A DNA stretch of 64,000 nt from Cryptomeria japonica (lineage: Eukaryota > Streptophyta > Pinopsida > Cupressales > Cupressaceae). Shown here piece by piece: positions 43,420 to 53,936 of the stretch. Below the pieces are notes generated by a model. It searched no databases. It worked only from the letters and a program-made list of their open reading frames with translations, and was not told the origin of the DNA. The DNA lies in NCBI RefSeq assembly GCF_030272615.1, contig NC_081406.1, positions 241,863,718 to 241,927,717 on the forward strand. Reading direction: 5' to 3'. Both the position numbers and the translations under genes were made by a program. How positions within the stretch are numbered: the first letter of the stretch is position 1; every line of letters starts with the position of its first letter.

Positions 43420-43822
43420 GTAACCAGGCATGAGGAGATGTTATTTCATCGGTTGATGATCCTCTGGATATAATCTGAATGTTTTTGTAAGGTAGTGAGC
43501 CTTATGGGGGTTGTAGCCCTTTCTTATTTTTGAGCAGTGAGCTTTAGGTAGTGTGCTTGAATGCATGTGCATTCCCTATTTTAATATTTCATTTACTTCT
43601 AAGAGGGTATTATCTCATTATGGGTAGGTTCCCACCATGGTTTTTCCCTTGACTGGGTTTTCCATGTCAAAAATCTTGGTGTTATGTGTGTTATTGATGT
43701 GGTGTTGATTTGTTCTTTCATTGTTAATTATCAGATCTGAAATTGTGTTTGAGTTGAGTAAAGTTTGTGAGCAAACTGATTCACCTACCCTCCCCTCTTA
43801 GTTCGTTGCATTATTGCCAACA
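43420..43822 (+). repeat. 3' LTR of A, second segment
   Basis: Continues the A LTR after E (GAGATGTTATTTCATCGG; GGTTCCCACCATGGTTTTTCC as in D) and ends TTATTGCCAACA before the TSD CATTG. Confidence 0.88.
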
Positions 43823-45021
43823 CATTGTCCCTCAAGGTCACTTTCTTCTTGTCAATGGTCCCACGGGGACAAGGGTAAAGAATTCACTTTGATTTTAATT
43901 TCCCCTTTGTCCTGCAATGTTATTTCATCTTTTACTTCTTCATTGTGAGGACATGAGAGGACTACCTCCTTTACTTCCTTGCTTTCCCTCAATACCACAA
44001 TGTTATTTTAACTATAATCTAAGTTGCATACGGATGAGGGGATGGTCTCCTCACCATATACATTATTCTTTCCATGTTATCCCTTAGTGTATTTTTATGC
44101 CTATAAAAGCCTCGTGAGGTAGAGTGATAACATCCAAAAGCTTATAACAAACACTCCCCTCTATCCTACAACACCTTTTACCTTATGTAGTAAACCGTGT
44201 GGTGAAGACGAGGGAAACACCTTTTAGGCAACAAAAAATATGGCCCTACTACCCCTTGCGGTTTGTTTAACCATTCAAATATCCTCGCGGGGTAGAGGCA
44301 TGGATACCCTTAGAGTGAAATAAATTGATATTTTCCTCCCATAGCTTTATTTTACCATTGAGATAACGGTGTGAGGGTGAGGGGAAGTACATGGGACTAA
44401 ATCAGAATATTTTCTTTCTACCCCATCATATATTTTGCTCCTTTATGAGATCCTCATGGGGTAGAGGGGAGGCCATCACTAATGTGAAGGAATTATGCAC
44501 ATGGTCACTAATCTTAAGGTTTGAGGGGTCATAGAAACATTGAGCACTATAAGAATTCAAACTTTAGACAAAATAATGTGACCCATAAACAAAAATTAGC
44601 CTATGAAGACACGTGCCTCCTAACACACGGGGTCAGTAAATGAATGGTTTTAAACCCTCAAAGATATGAGTAAAACCCCATTAATATCTTCAGCTAGTCA
44701 ACATCAAAATATAAAGGAGGAAGGTGATCGCCTAGGGCAAAATAAGATGAACTGGGACTTAAACAAAATTTCATAAACCCTAACCCTGCAGAGGCAAAAA
44801 GGAGCAAAATACCTACAAGATTTTAGTAAATGTAACATCACTAACAACATCTTTAGTTGGGAGCGCCTAATTTCCTAGATCAGAGCAAGAATCCAAAATC
44901 TTTGGGGAGAAGACCAACAAAAAATATATGGAATATATACAAATGTACACTAACCTATTGTACATGGAACAAGATTTCAAGCAAATAAATGCTTCAAGAA
45001 CTGTCCATGCACTGATAGCTT
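43823..45021 (-). repeat. F 3' region with degenerate repeats of about 175 bp
   Basis: On the minus strand three units begin CTCTACCCCATGAGGATCTC (about 44466), CTCTACCCCGCGAGGATATT (about 44290) and CTCTACCTCACGAGGCTTTT (about 44113). Each has a CCCTC..CAC..TAAAA block about 100 bp further on. The motif recurs beyond element A at 9068 and 8990. No ORF of note. Known: the 3' untranslated region of Tat/Ogre-type gypsy elements often holds tandem repeats. Confidence 0.6.
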
Positions 45022-45810
45022 CTACATTTCACCTTCCATATTCTTTAAGAAATATGAATCTTCACCAATTTTGTCTGCATCCACATATGGACCCAACCGC
45101 AAGGATTCAAAGTTTTCATGCTTACCCTTATCTTGTCCTCTTGCATTCCACGCCAGAACTAGGTCATCAAGGTTAAATTTTCTTTTAGAAGTTATTTTGT
45201 CAAAAAAATATTTGTTTTGTTGTTGTAGCTTCATATCCCATTTATGAGCATCATTTTTTATTTCATTCAGCTCTACTAACTCTTCCAATATTTCATCCAT
45301 TAGCTCTGGTATATCCCAATCATTTTCATGGATAAACCTATACACCGATAACTAGTCATTCATTGGAAATCTAGCTTAAGTCCCATATACCAATTCAAAT
45401 GGTGATTTTTGAATAGCCTTCTTGACAGTTATTCTATCAACCCATACTACCATTTTTAACTTTGAATCCCATGCCTTCTTATTTTTCTCAAGAGTTCTAT
45501 TGATAATCTTTAAGATACACTTATTACTTGCTTCATCTTGCCCATTGCCCTGTGGATGATATGGGGATGAATATGATATGCTTATGTCATAGGAATTACA
45601 AAACTCAGTGAACTCTTCAGACCTAAAACACATAGCACTACCCATTATTAACCTCAATGGTACTCTAAATCCAGTGATGATGTTGCTTATCAAAAAGTCA
45701 ATGACTACTTTGTTAGTTGCCTGCCTAGTTAGAATAGCCTCTATCCACTTTGTGAAATAATCTATAGCAACAAGGATCCATTTGTGCCCACCATTAGATA
45801 TGTCTGTCAT
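45022..45810 (-). pseudogene. Integrase of F
   Basis: Core: KWILVAIDYFTKWIEAILTR (Asp 1). LIMGSAMCFRSEEFTEFC follows, where the expected second Asp (usually DNG) reads Gly-Ser, and then YHPQGNGQDEASNKCILKII with the Glu kept. After PFELVYGT and a stop, the C-terminal segment (45345-45022) has WDMKLQQQNKYFFDKI, KFNLDDLVLAWNARGQDKGK and LRLGPYVDADKIGEDSYFL, the GPY/F module. The missing Asp would make it inactive. Confidence 0.8.
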
Positions 45811-45960
45811 CTCACAATAAAATCAATACCCCATTGATGGAAAGGGGCTTGAACCTGCATAGGTCTAAGGGGTAATGCATCTGAGTTTCAATTTACCAAA
45901 AAAAATCTGACATGGCCCACACTTTTTGGCATAAGCATGAGCGTCAGTAAACATTGTAGG

Positions 45961-46780
45961 TCAATAATATCCTACCCTTAGGATCTTATGGGTGGTGGTT
46001 TTTTCTTTGAAATGGCTTTCATATACCCCTAAATGCATATCCTTTAGTACAACCTCATCTTGATGCTTATCAAGACGTAATAATAGAACACCATCGTTAT
46101 CTCTATAGTATAGATCTCCACTAATGAAAACATAGTTCTGAGATTGAAGCTTCAAGGCTCTTTTTTGGTTATCTGTGAAACCATCTAGACATCTCATATT
46201 TTTCAAAAAGTATATGTTTGTGTACCATGGAGTATGTTGCAAGTTGCATACATTCTCTTCTGAACTAGATAAGGTGTTCACCTGTACATCTTCTAAGTTC
46301 TCTTTTTCCATGAGTTTTTCCAAGCGTTTCCCTCTAATCAATTTGGTGATATGGATATCTATATTGAACTCTTGTACTTGGTTTATCCATCTACATCTCC
46401 TTTTTATCACCTTTGATTGAATAAAAATATCTTTCACAACTGCACTAAGTACATATGCTATAACCTTAGCTCCCACAAGGTATGGTCTGAAATTCTTGAC
46501 TGCCTTTACTAGTGCATAAGCTTGTTTTTCTAATAGATATATTTTAATTTTGTAGCTTGGAGGGATTTACCATAAAAAGCTATGGTTGTTCATATCCTTC
46601 ATCATTTTTTTGAAGCATCATAGTTGTAACTGTATGAAAAGAGGCAAAGGAGAAAAATTGAAAAAGCTTGCCAAACTCTAGAGACTTCAACATCGGTGCC
46701 TCTTTAATTACTTTCTTGATAGCTACAAAAGCATTTACAACCTCATCATTCCAATCAATCTTAGCTCCTTTCTTCAGCAT
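45961..46780 (-). pseudogene. RNase H and H2C2 zinc region of F
   Basis: KIDWNDEVVNAFVAIKKVIK and APMLKSLEFGKLFQFFSFAS are the gypsy RT thumb/RNase H start; frameshifts follow around 46560-46480. The last part, VVLKDMHLGVYESHFKEKTT with THKILRVGYYW, is the HHCC integrase N-terminal zinc region. Confidence 0.72.
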
Positions 46781-46849
46781 TTTGGATATGGGCTTTACAA
46801 TCTTAGCAAAATTAGAGATAAACCTTATGAATAATTGATTTGGCCTAAG

Positions 46850-47709
46850 AATGACTTAATGGACTTTATAGTCTTTGGGATAAGTATTTTATCTATTGCT
46901 AATACTCTTTTTCAAATCAATCATAATCCCATCTTTTGAAACTATATGACCCAAGAGCATGCCCTCAGTAACAACAAAATTACACTTTTTAGGTTTCAAA
47001 GAAATTTCAAACTCAAGGGCTCTGATGAATACCTTCTCAAGATGAAGGCAATGGTCTTCTGCCTTTTTTGAAAATATAGTTAAATCATCTTGGTAGACTA
47101 CCATAATAATGTCAATTAGGTCTGACAATGCTACATCCATGGCTCTTTGAAAAGTAGCTTCGATGTTAGTTAATCCGAATGGAATTATTACATACACATA
47201 TATTCCCCAATTTGTGGTAAATGTAGTCTTGTACTGCTCAAATTTTTTCACTTTAACTTGGTTGTACCCTGAAAATCCATCCATCATTGACAACAATTCA
47301 CAACCTATCACCTTTTTCAACATGATCTCCATTTTGGAAGTGGGTAATTGTCTTTAACTAAGGACTTATTTAGGTTTCTAAAATCTACACACAATCTTAT
47401 ATCCCCATTGTTCTTTCTAACATGAACCAACTTTGATACCCAAGTGGAATGTCTTTTTGGCTTGATGATTCCACTATCTCTAAGCTTCATAAGTTATTCA
47501 TGCATTTTTGGTCCAAGCACTAGATTAATTGGTCTTTTCTTTTGTCTAAAAGGTTTTGTCTTGGGATCCAAAGGGATCTCATGTTGGAATAAATATTCTC
47601 TATAAGATTTCAAATCATCATATGACAAAGCAAAGACATGATTATATTTCCTCAATAGTGCTATCAACATAGTCCTAATTTGTGGGCTAATCCTTTTGTA
47701 GATGTACAC
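46850..47709 (-). pseudogene. Reverse transcriptase of F
   Basis: YLFQHEIPLDPKTKPFRQKK, then (47332 downward) LLSMMDGFSGYNQVKVKKFE, FTTNWGIYVYVIIPFGLTNI, VVYQDDLTIFSKKAEDHCLH (the catalytic YxDD intact) and LEFEISLKPKKCNFVVTEGM. These are Ty3/gypsy RT motifs in family order. A stop-rich gap lies at 47490-47340. Confidence 0.82.
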
Positions 47710-47848
47710 CTTTTTTGGAGATGATTTTGTACCCAGATTTATTTCTTCCGAATCTTCTTTGTTGGTTCGGGTAGGTTCATTGCTTGGTCATCATTGACAT
47801 CAAACACCCTTTCCAATGCTACAAGTCCTTTAGGGATCTTATTGGTTT

Positions 47849-48450
47849 TCAACTGACAACTTCATTTCCAAATATTGTCTCCTTACCATCAATAACTTTA
47901 ACAAAAGAATTGAAATCAATTTCTTGGTTCTCATATTCATCAATACAATGAATAAATTTGATCAAATCGTCATCATGATTGAAAACTTGCCAATTGTAAA
48001 CATTGTCTGGGATACAAGGCCTAGTCTTCACTTCAACTCTTGATATTCCTGCTAAAGTGGTATCATTATTTTTCAAGGCAATGTTCACCAAGAAATCTAC
48101 CAGGATGTTTTTTGATCTCTCTACCCATTCTATATAAAAAGAGTCAAAGAGTTCTATTGAATCCCAAACACCACACTTATATTGTTTCAATATTTTATTT
48201 TTGGAAGAGTACTTTCATCTCATTTGAGATACAACTAATTATGAGTCACCCTAGATACCATTTTGATTCAATGTTTGGTGGCAATATTGAGACTTTAAAG
48301 AGATACCCCATACTCAACCATGTTATTAGTGTATTCAAATAATAGCTGAAAAGAATACTTGAATTTTTTCCCACTAGGGGCAATGAAAATCACTCCTGCA
48401 TCAGAGTCATATTTACTACAAGCCCCATCAAAATACATCTACCATAAACC
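47849..48450 (-). pseudogene. Extra RNase H-like domain of F, upstream of RT
   Basis: Minus-strand reading from 48450: MYFDGACSKYDSDAGVIFIA, then EYTNNMVEYGVSL (the conserved Asp and Glu of RNase H), a stopped stretch, and 48190-47849 with LFDSFYIEWVERSKNILVDF followed by a conserved tail (YNWQVFNHDDDLIKFIHCID). It is RNase H-like and sits between protease and RT, while the usual gypsy RNase H follows RT. Known: Tat-lineage elements carry a second, archaeal-type RNase H. I infer that this is that domain. Stops and shifts break it in the middle. Confidence 0.65.
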
Positions 48451-48689
48451 TTCATGATCACCTTGTATTTCTTTACTAATAGGATTTGTGTTTTGAAGCA
48501 ATGGTTGTGCTAGTTCTAGTTTGAAATTTCTTAGGTCAACATCACAAAAGAATACCATATCATTTGGATTTATAAGCTCAACTATGGTTAGAGATCTTTA
48601 TTCCCTTTCTAATTTGACCTCAATTCCATTTATTGGTATTTTAGCATAAGACAAATCTAACTACACATTACCACCTACAAAGCAGTCCA

Positions 48690-49260
48690 TTATCTTGACA
48701 ATAACATGTCATAGTTCGGTGGGACATCAAATACTATCACATCAACCTTGTAGGTAGCTTTAGGGAAATTATCTAGTTTAACCTCTAAATCCTTCAAGAT
48801 TTTAATTATTAGAATTTCTCTTTTATCCATAGCATAACACTTCCCATAAGTGTTATCGACCCATAACCCTAACTCCTTCATGACTCCCATAGGCATAATA
48901 TTAATAGTAGCACCAAAGTCAATCATACAATTCTTTACAAGTTTATTGTTGATCAGCAAGGTCAAGTAAAAAGGATCAACCTGGGAAGGGTTCTTAGTTA
49001 TGGTTGTACCTAGGTATACCTCAAGGATCTTCATGATTTCTACCTCTAAATTATTTATGTGTGCATCCTTATTCTCTACATCCTTTACATCTTTCATATT
49101 TTTTAAAGATGGATTTGAAACATTTGAAATCAAAGACAAAGCATTATTCCTATGCTCTCATATTTTCATCACTTCTAATAAGGGAACAAATATATTTATT
49201 TCTGATAAAGTTTGAATCATGTCAAATGGAAGTGTAACCTGAGGCAACATATTTAAATGG
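48690..49260 (-). pseudogene. Gag end and protease of F
   Basis: LPFDMIQTLSEINIFVPLLE is the conserved segment between gag and protease in Tat/Athila-type elements. After a stop, NKLVKNCMIDFGATINIMPM holds the protease site with DFG in place of DSG/DLG. VMKELGLWVDNTYGKCYAMD and VIVFDVPPNYDMLLSR follow. The open segment is 149 codons. Confidence 0.75.
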
Positions 49261-49296
49261 TGTGGCCTTGAATTACTTGTCCTTCTTGACTGGTAT

Positions 49297-50488
49297 TGTA
49301 ATGTGGTAAAAAATTAGGGTTTCCACCATAGAAGGAAGAAACCACTAATTTTTACTTGGAGACCAATTATGTTAAAAGAGGAGTGCAAACCCAATAGATC
49401 TAGCCACAAATCAACAAAAATAAGGCTGATAATTCTTATTGGATTTGCTTTGGGTAAAAATGGTTTAATCCTCTTTTAAATTGAATTGTTGAGATGAGGG
49501 TAAATATGTTGGAATTGATGTAAAAATGCATAAAAAGTGAGCTACAGTCATCGAATCGAGGCACCAACCTGGGTCTAAGGAATGTAAATTATGTATTCAG
49601 GTCTGTTCCTAAAAGTAGCTCATGATTTGTCGAGACTGGGATGGTGGGCGCTCTAGTCCTTCGCACTTTTCACACTCTAATGGGGGATCGGTTTGTCACT
49701 GTAAATAAAGCCAATTCTAAAGATCGCAACTCCATACATGTTCCTGCACACATTAAAGAAGGTAAATAGGTTGGGAATAGGGGTTTTCCTTAGGTCAAAC
49801 CCCGGTTTTGGAATTAACCATGAAATAGAAATGAAATATAGTTGAATTGCAGTAATGAAAATGTTCTCCTTTTGAGGGAGATGTTGAATAATGACTGAAA
49901 CACAAATGTTATACCTTAGAATGGATTTTCGTTTGTCTCCATGAGGAATTAGGGTTTTATGAAGTCTTCAATAATATAAAACATGATTGTCAACTCCAAT
50001 GCTTGAATCTTGACCTTATCTCTACTCCAATGCTTGAAATAAGACCGATTGCTTTCTCACTTGAATTTGAATGAATGCTTGATTGCTTGATTCAATTACT
50101 GGATTGAATGTATGATCAAAATGAGAGGGGTAGACCTCCTTTTATAATTGCCCCTCGAAAAACAACTTAATTTTTTGACATGAGTCGACACAGGATCTAG
50201 CTACCTACCAAAATGTTATGGTCATTAAGAGGCATCAAAATAGGTCCTAATTGGGAGGGTTGGGGTGTTGGGTACTTTGGTCCCTTGATGACCAGGGCAC
50301 CATGCCCTAGTCCTAACCAATTCTAAGCACTAGAAAATGAGGGAAAAATGAAGTGGAGGGTGAGAATAATTATAAATTTGCATAATGTGAGCAGAATCAG
50401 GAATTTCATTAGACCTTTAGACATGAACAGAAAGGTGAGGGCCCACATGAAGATGAAATTGTAAGGGAGTACAATTTAGGATGCTACA
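49297..50488 (-). repeat. 3' LTR of G
   Basis: Plus-strand TGTAATGTGG ... GGATGCTACA, 1192 bp. On the minus strand AAGTGGGGGCTAAA (the PPT) directly precedes TGTAGCATCC. Homologous to the solo LTR at 6009-7231. Confidence 0.85.
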
Positions 50489-51250
50489 TTTAGCCCCCAC
50501 TTTAGTGAGAGTATGAGACTATGCATACTCTCAGTAAAGTACAAAGGTTCACATTGAAAAAGCTTTCACTGAGATATCAAAGAGGCAAGACACACCAAGT
50601 CCCTAGTGGACTTTAGTTATCTTACGACTTCAATATCAAGATTAAAGGGACATAAAAAAAAATAGAATCGTGAGTACTATCCTAGTAAGGCTTTCTTACT
50701 ATGAGTCATGAAAAAAGAAAAATACCAAAATTACAAAGAAAAAGGCTAAGTATGCAAAGTAACTTGAGTATTAAGATATGCAAAGAGTGAAATATTGAGC
50801 TGAGTGTATGCCCCCATGTTTAAGAAATTATGCATTTCTCATCAGGAGCAATTTCTTTAAGGTAGTATACATGCATCCAAAAGACAAGCACATTACCACA
50901 ATGATAATCCCCCAAGAAAGGACAAAATCAAAGGATAATAATCACAAAGCACAACACATAAGGGTTATACTTAACTCTGGGGTCAATATGCTCTTATGAT
51001 AAATAATGTATATCATGTATATATTTGCATTGAATTGTCCTCATCCCCCAAAGAACGTAGAACCACAACGGAAGTCGAGCACATGTGTCTTTTGAGTCAA
51101 TATGAGAGAGACCAAAAGAGATCTCAATGCTTTGCATCATCCTCAAGTAGACAACACTAGGGATAACAATAGAAGAATTGAGAAATAAATAGAGGAAGTT
51201 ACAAACAAGAAAGAGAGGAGAGAGAGAGAGAATCTACGACATGAATGAAG
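50489..51250 (-). other. PPT and 3' noncoding region of G
   Basis: PPT AAGTGGGGGCTAAA (minus strand) at 50489-50502. The rest is AT-rich without a gene, ending near a GAGAGA run (51212-51235). Confidence 0.65.
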
Positions 51251-51592
51251 CTAATCAAGCAAATTATCTGCCTCCAAATCTTGATCAACATTATTTTGGG
51301 AAGGTGGACAAGATGCAAGAGGGGAAACTTCGAGCACATTAGATGGAGCTACCACAAGTTCCAAACAAGGACCATGATTTAATGATGGATCACTTTGTTT
51401 GTTACTAGGAGCTAGGATTAATGCTTGTGAGAATTGTTTAGATAAATCATTGTCAAAATCAATATATTCATATTCATCACTTGAATCAACATTGTTAGCA
51501 TTAACATCATTTTCATCCATCTCTTCATCAAGATTAATAAAAATAAGATCTTTAATAAGAATAGCACATAAACCATCATTTTTCTTAACCAT
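51251..51592 (-). pseudogene. Acidic C-terminal ORF of G
   Basis: An open frame of 113 codons, very acidic in its first third (FINLDEEMDENDVNANNVDS, DEYEYIDFDNDL) and Ser/Pro-rich after it, ending QDLEADNLLD. It lies downstream of the protease where RT would be expected. I recognise no domain. It may be the C-terminus of the gag-protease polyprotein after frame loss. Confidence 0.45.
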
Positions 51593-51816
51593 TTTTAATC
51601 TTGGAGATTTAGGTTAAACTTCATCCCTAGGGTTAGGCAAAGGTTGGACAAATGGGATCATATCAATATTTGGTTTCTTTGGGGAGGAAATAGGTTGAGA
51701 AGCAAGTTAATAATCCTATCACAATGCCTCCATCAATGTTCTCTCACACAATGGTTTCTTTTAGTTTTAGTTAAGGGTTGTGAAGGTTTAGGATCAATAG
51801 GCATAGTAGTCTTCTC

Positions 51817-52700
51817 TTATTTTAAAGAAGAATGCATGGGACAAGGATTTTTAGGTTGAAATATAGGAGATGTCAAGCGCTTCCCTTTATAAGATGTAGG
51901 AGGTAGAACAACAACATATAAAGGAGGAATAGAGGGTGTAGGAAGGAGACTAGGTCCATCATGAGGAGGAGGAATAAGTCTATCATACAGAGGAGGAATG
52001 GATCTATGATCTCTAGGGTTACTCAAAGATAAGATCATCTCATTCTTCCGCTTTATATAGAATCGAAAAAGAGAATCACTTCTACCCTTAAGAGGTTTAA
52101 ATTGTTTAGACCGAAAGTAATCAAGATTAACATCTCCACGCCTCACCGTGGGTTGGTACATGCTATGATTAATTGTTATGCTTTTGTCATCATGAGGAAA
52201 TTTCAAACACTTATGAATAGTAGAAGGAATCACTTTCATGGAAGAGAGCCAAGGATGTCCCAACTTCACATGAAATTGATCTGATGTAGGAATGATAGTA
52301 AAAATGACATCTAAGAACTTAGTATCAACCTCAATGGGAAGAGTAATAGAACAAATAGTAGGACAAGAGAAACCATCGAATATTTTAACCATGATATCAA
52401 ATTTATCATATGTTACTTGATGTAATCATAAAGTATAAATATATTCTTCAATTATCACATTCACCATACACGTTGGATCAATGAGAACCCCTTGTGAGAG
52501 TATGTCTTTGATCCTCGCAGTGATATATAGTGGGCCATCAGGTACTTCAATAGCCTCACTAGGATCAAAGGTAATGCATAGGCCCTTAGAAGGTGCAGGT
52601 TTATCAATAAGATTCACCACATTATCAGACTCAAGGCCAAGTCAATTAGGAGAAAAGGCAAGATTCTCATACTCAATCACATTAGTAGAATGAGAAGGCA
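51817..52700 (-). pseudogene. Protease of G
   Basis: VPDGPLYITARIKDILSQGV, then LIDPTCMVNVIIEEYIYTL: the position of the catalytic DTG/DSG reads DPT. After a stop at about 52426 the domain continues: VKIFDGFSCPTICSITLPIE, FTIIPTSDQFHVKLGHPWLS and SMKVIPSTIHKCLKFPHDDK, the LGRPWIH...VPSSLHQ-type end of gypsy proteases. A Pro-rich tail (52020-51880) closes the frame at 51817. Activity is doubtful without DTG/DSG. Confidence 0.75.
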
Positions 52701-52705
52701 AAGGA

Positions 52706-53800
52706 TTAGTAAACATTTGGAGGTGCTATGGATTTTTTTCCTTTGTCATTCACACTAGCTACAGATATAGTATTATTATCAATTAAAGCTTGAATTATAC
52801 TCAAGGAATAACACTTTTTAGTGTCGTGACTAGGTTGATGATATTGGCAAAAATCTTTGGAATCATGATAAAGTGGCAAGGGTTTGGATGTATCAATGGG
52901 TTTAATGAGAGGAAGTTTCAACACATTTTTGTTCAATAATTGCGTCATAATACTATGTAAAGATTCAGAAAGAGGAGTAAATTTTGTTCTAAAATACTTG
53001 GATAAAGGAGGTGCACCTGTTGTTGTAGGTGCTTCTTAGGTATTGTTGTTTTCATTGAACTTGATGAATCCCTTGTTTAGTTTAAACTTTGTAAAAGGTT
53101 GTTGAGCACTTTTATTCTTATCAATTGGAGACATTTAAGGAGATTGTTCAAATTGACTCATTTGAAGTTGATAGTTATGAAGTATTGTGCACAACTGCGT
53201 AAAGGAAGTAAACTCAAAAAAGAGAAGCTTATCCCTAATGTCTTTTTGTAAATTAGAAATAAAAATTCTTTGAACATCATGACCAAGCATAGGATAAGAA
53301 ATTTGAGAATACAAATACTTATATCTACCAATAAAATCAGTCACTTTTTCTTTAACACCTTGCTTACAATGAATCAAATCAGTCAAAGTAATCTTAGGAC
53401 CAATATTATTGTGAAATTGTTGAATGAAAGTATTAGCCAATTATTATAATTATGTAATATAATAAGGAGGAAAACAACATACCATTGAAAAGATTTATTC
53501 GTAAATGTTCTAGTTAACAATTTAGCCAAAAGTCTTTGATCATGAGCAAAATCACTACACAATATTTGAAATGTTTTCACATGTGTCAAGGGATCACCTT
53601 TTCCATTATAAAGCTAGAATTGAGGGACTTCTACATGTTTAGTGGGGACAACACATAAATGTCATTAGATAATGGGCTCACTACATCAAATGTGGGCATA
53701 TTAAACTTGGATTGGTTCATGAAAAGTATTTGTTGTTGCAAGGATGACACGGTTTGAGCTAGGCTATTAATGGTTGTTTCGGTGGATGGGTTCAGGACCC
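52706..53800 (-). pseudogene. Gag of G, C-terminal part
   Basis: Reads from TETTINSLAQTVSSLQQQIL, NMPTFDVVSPL, then the gypsy gag core (HVKTFQILCSDFAHDQRLLA, FTNKSFQWY, TFIQQFHNNIGPKITLTDLI, KEKVTDFIGRYKYLYSQISY, QRIFISNLQKDIRDKLLFFE). A zinc-knuckle-like FCQYHQPSHDTKKCYSL and IIQALIDNNTI follow, the standard gag end of this gypsy type. Several stops and shifts. Its N-terminal part is at 61803-62225, so the LINE interrupts gag. Confidence 0.78.
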
Positions 53801-53868
53801 GAAAACTTTAACATAAGTTTTAAGAAAGGACACAAAAAATATCAAAGCTTAAGAGTTGCATACAAAAA

Positions 53869-53888
53869 GACTGGTAAAAAAACCAGTC
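53869..53888 (-). other. Hairpin near the 3' end of the LINE unit
   Basis: GACTGGTAAAAAAACCAGTC: a perfect 7-bp stem (GACTGGT/ACCAGTC) around a loop of six A (plus strand). It lies 49 bases beyond the third frame and about 70 bases before G gag resumes. Some plant L1 lineages recognise a 3' stem-loop in their RNA; that role here is an inference. Confidence 0.5.
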
Positions 53889-53936
53889 AATAGAAAGGAC
53901 AACAAAACTAACAACAGCTAATAAACTGAGAAGGCG

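Larger units (their letters stand above)
9119..43822 (+). mobile_element. Element A: copia retrotransposon split by four insertions
   Basis: Direct repeats CATTG at 9114-9118 and 43823-43827 are its TSD. Order on the plus strand: collapsed 5' LTR (9119-9129), PBS (9132), gag, protease, integrase, RT, RNase H, PPT (33564) and 3' LTR (33576-34524 plus 43420-43822). Removing the TIR element (11016-11971), B (12303-23846), D (25278-32635) and E (34525-43419) leaves about 5.9 kb. Restoring a full 5' LTR would give about 7.3 kb, close to the 7358 bp of its relative D. Gag-pol segments are homologous to D throughout. Confidence 0.9.
45022..49296 (-). mobile_element. Element F: Tat-like gypsy protease-pol region
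   Basis: Minus-strand order: protease (49260-48690), an RNase H-like domain (48450-47849), RT (47709-46850), RNase H and zinc region (46780-45961) and integrase (45810-45022). It is followed by the repeat-bearing 3' region. The upstream gag is replaced at 49297 by the LTR of element G. Neither LTR of F could be defined. Confidence 0.75.
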
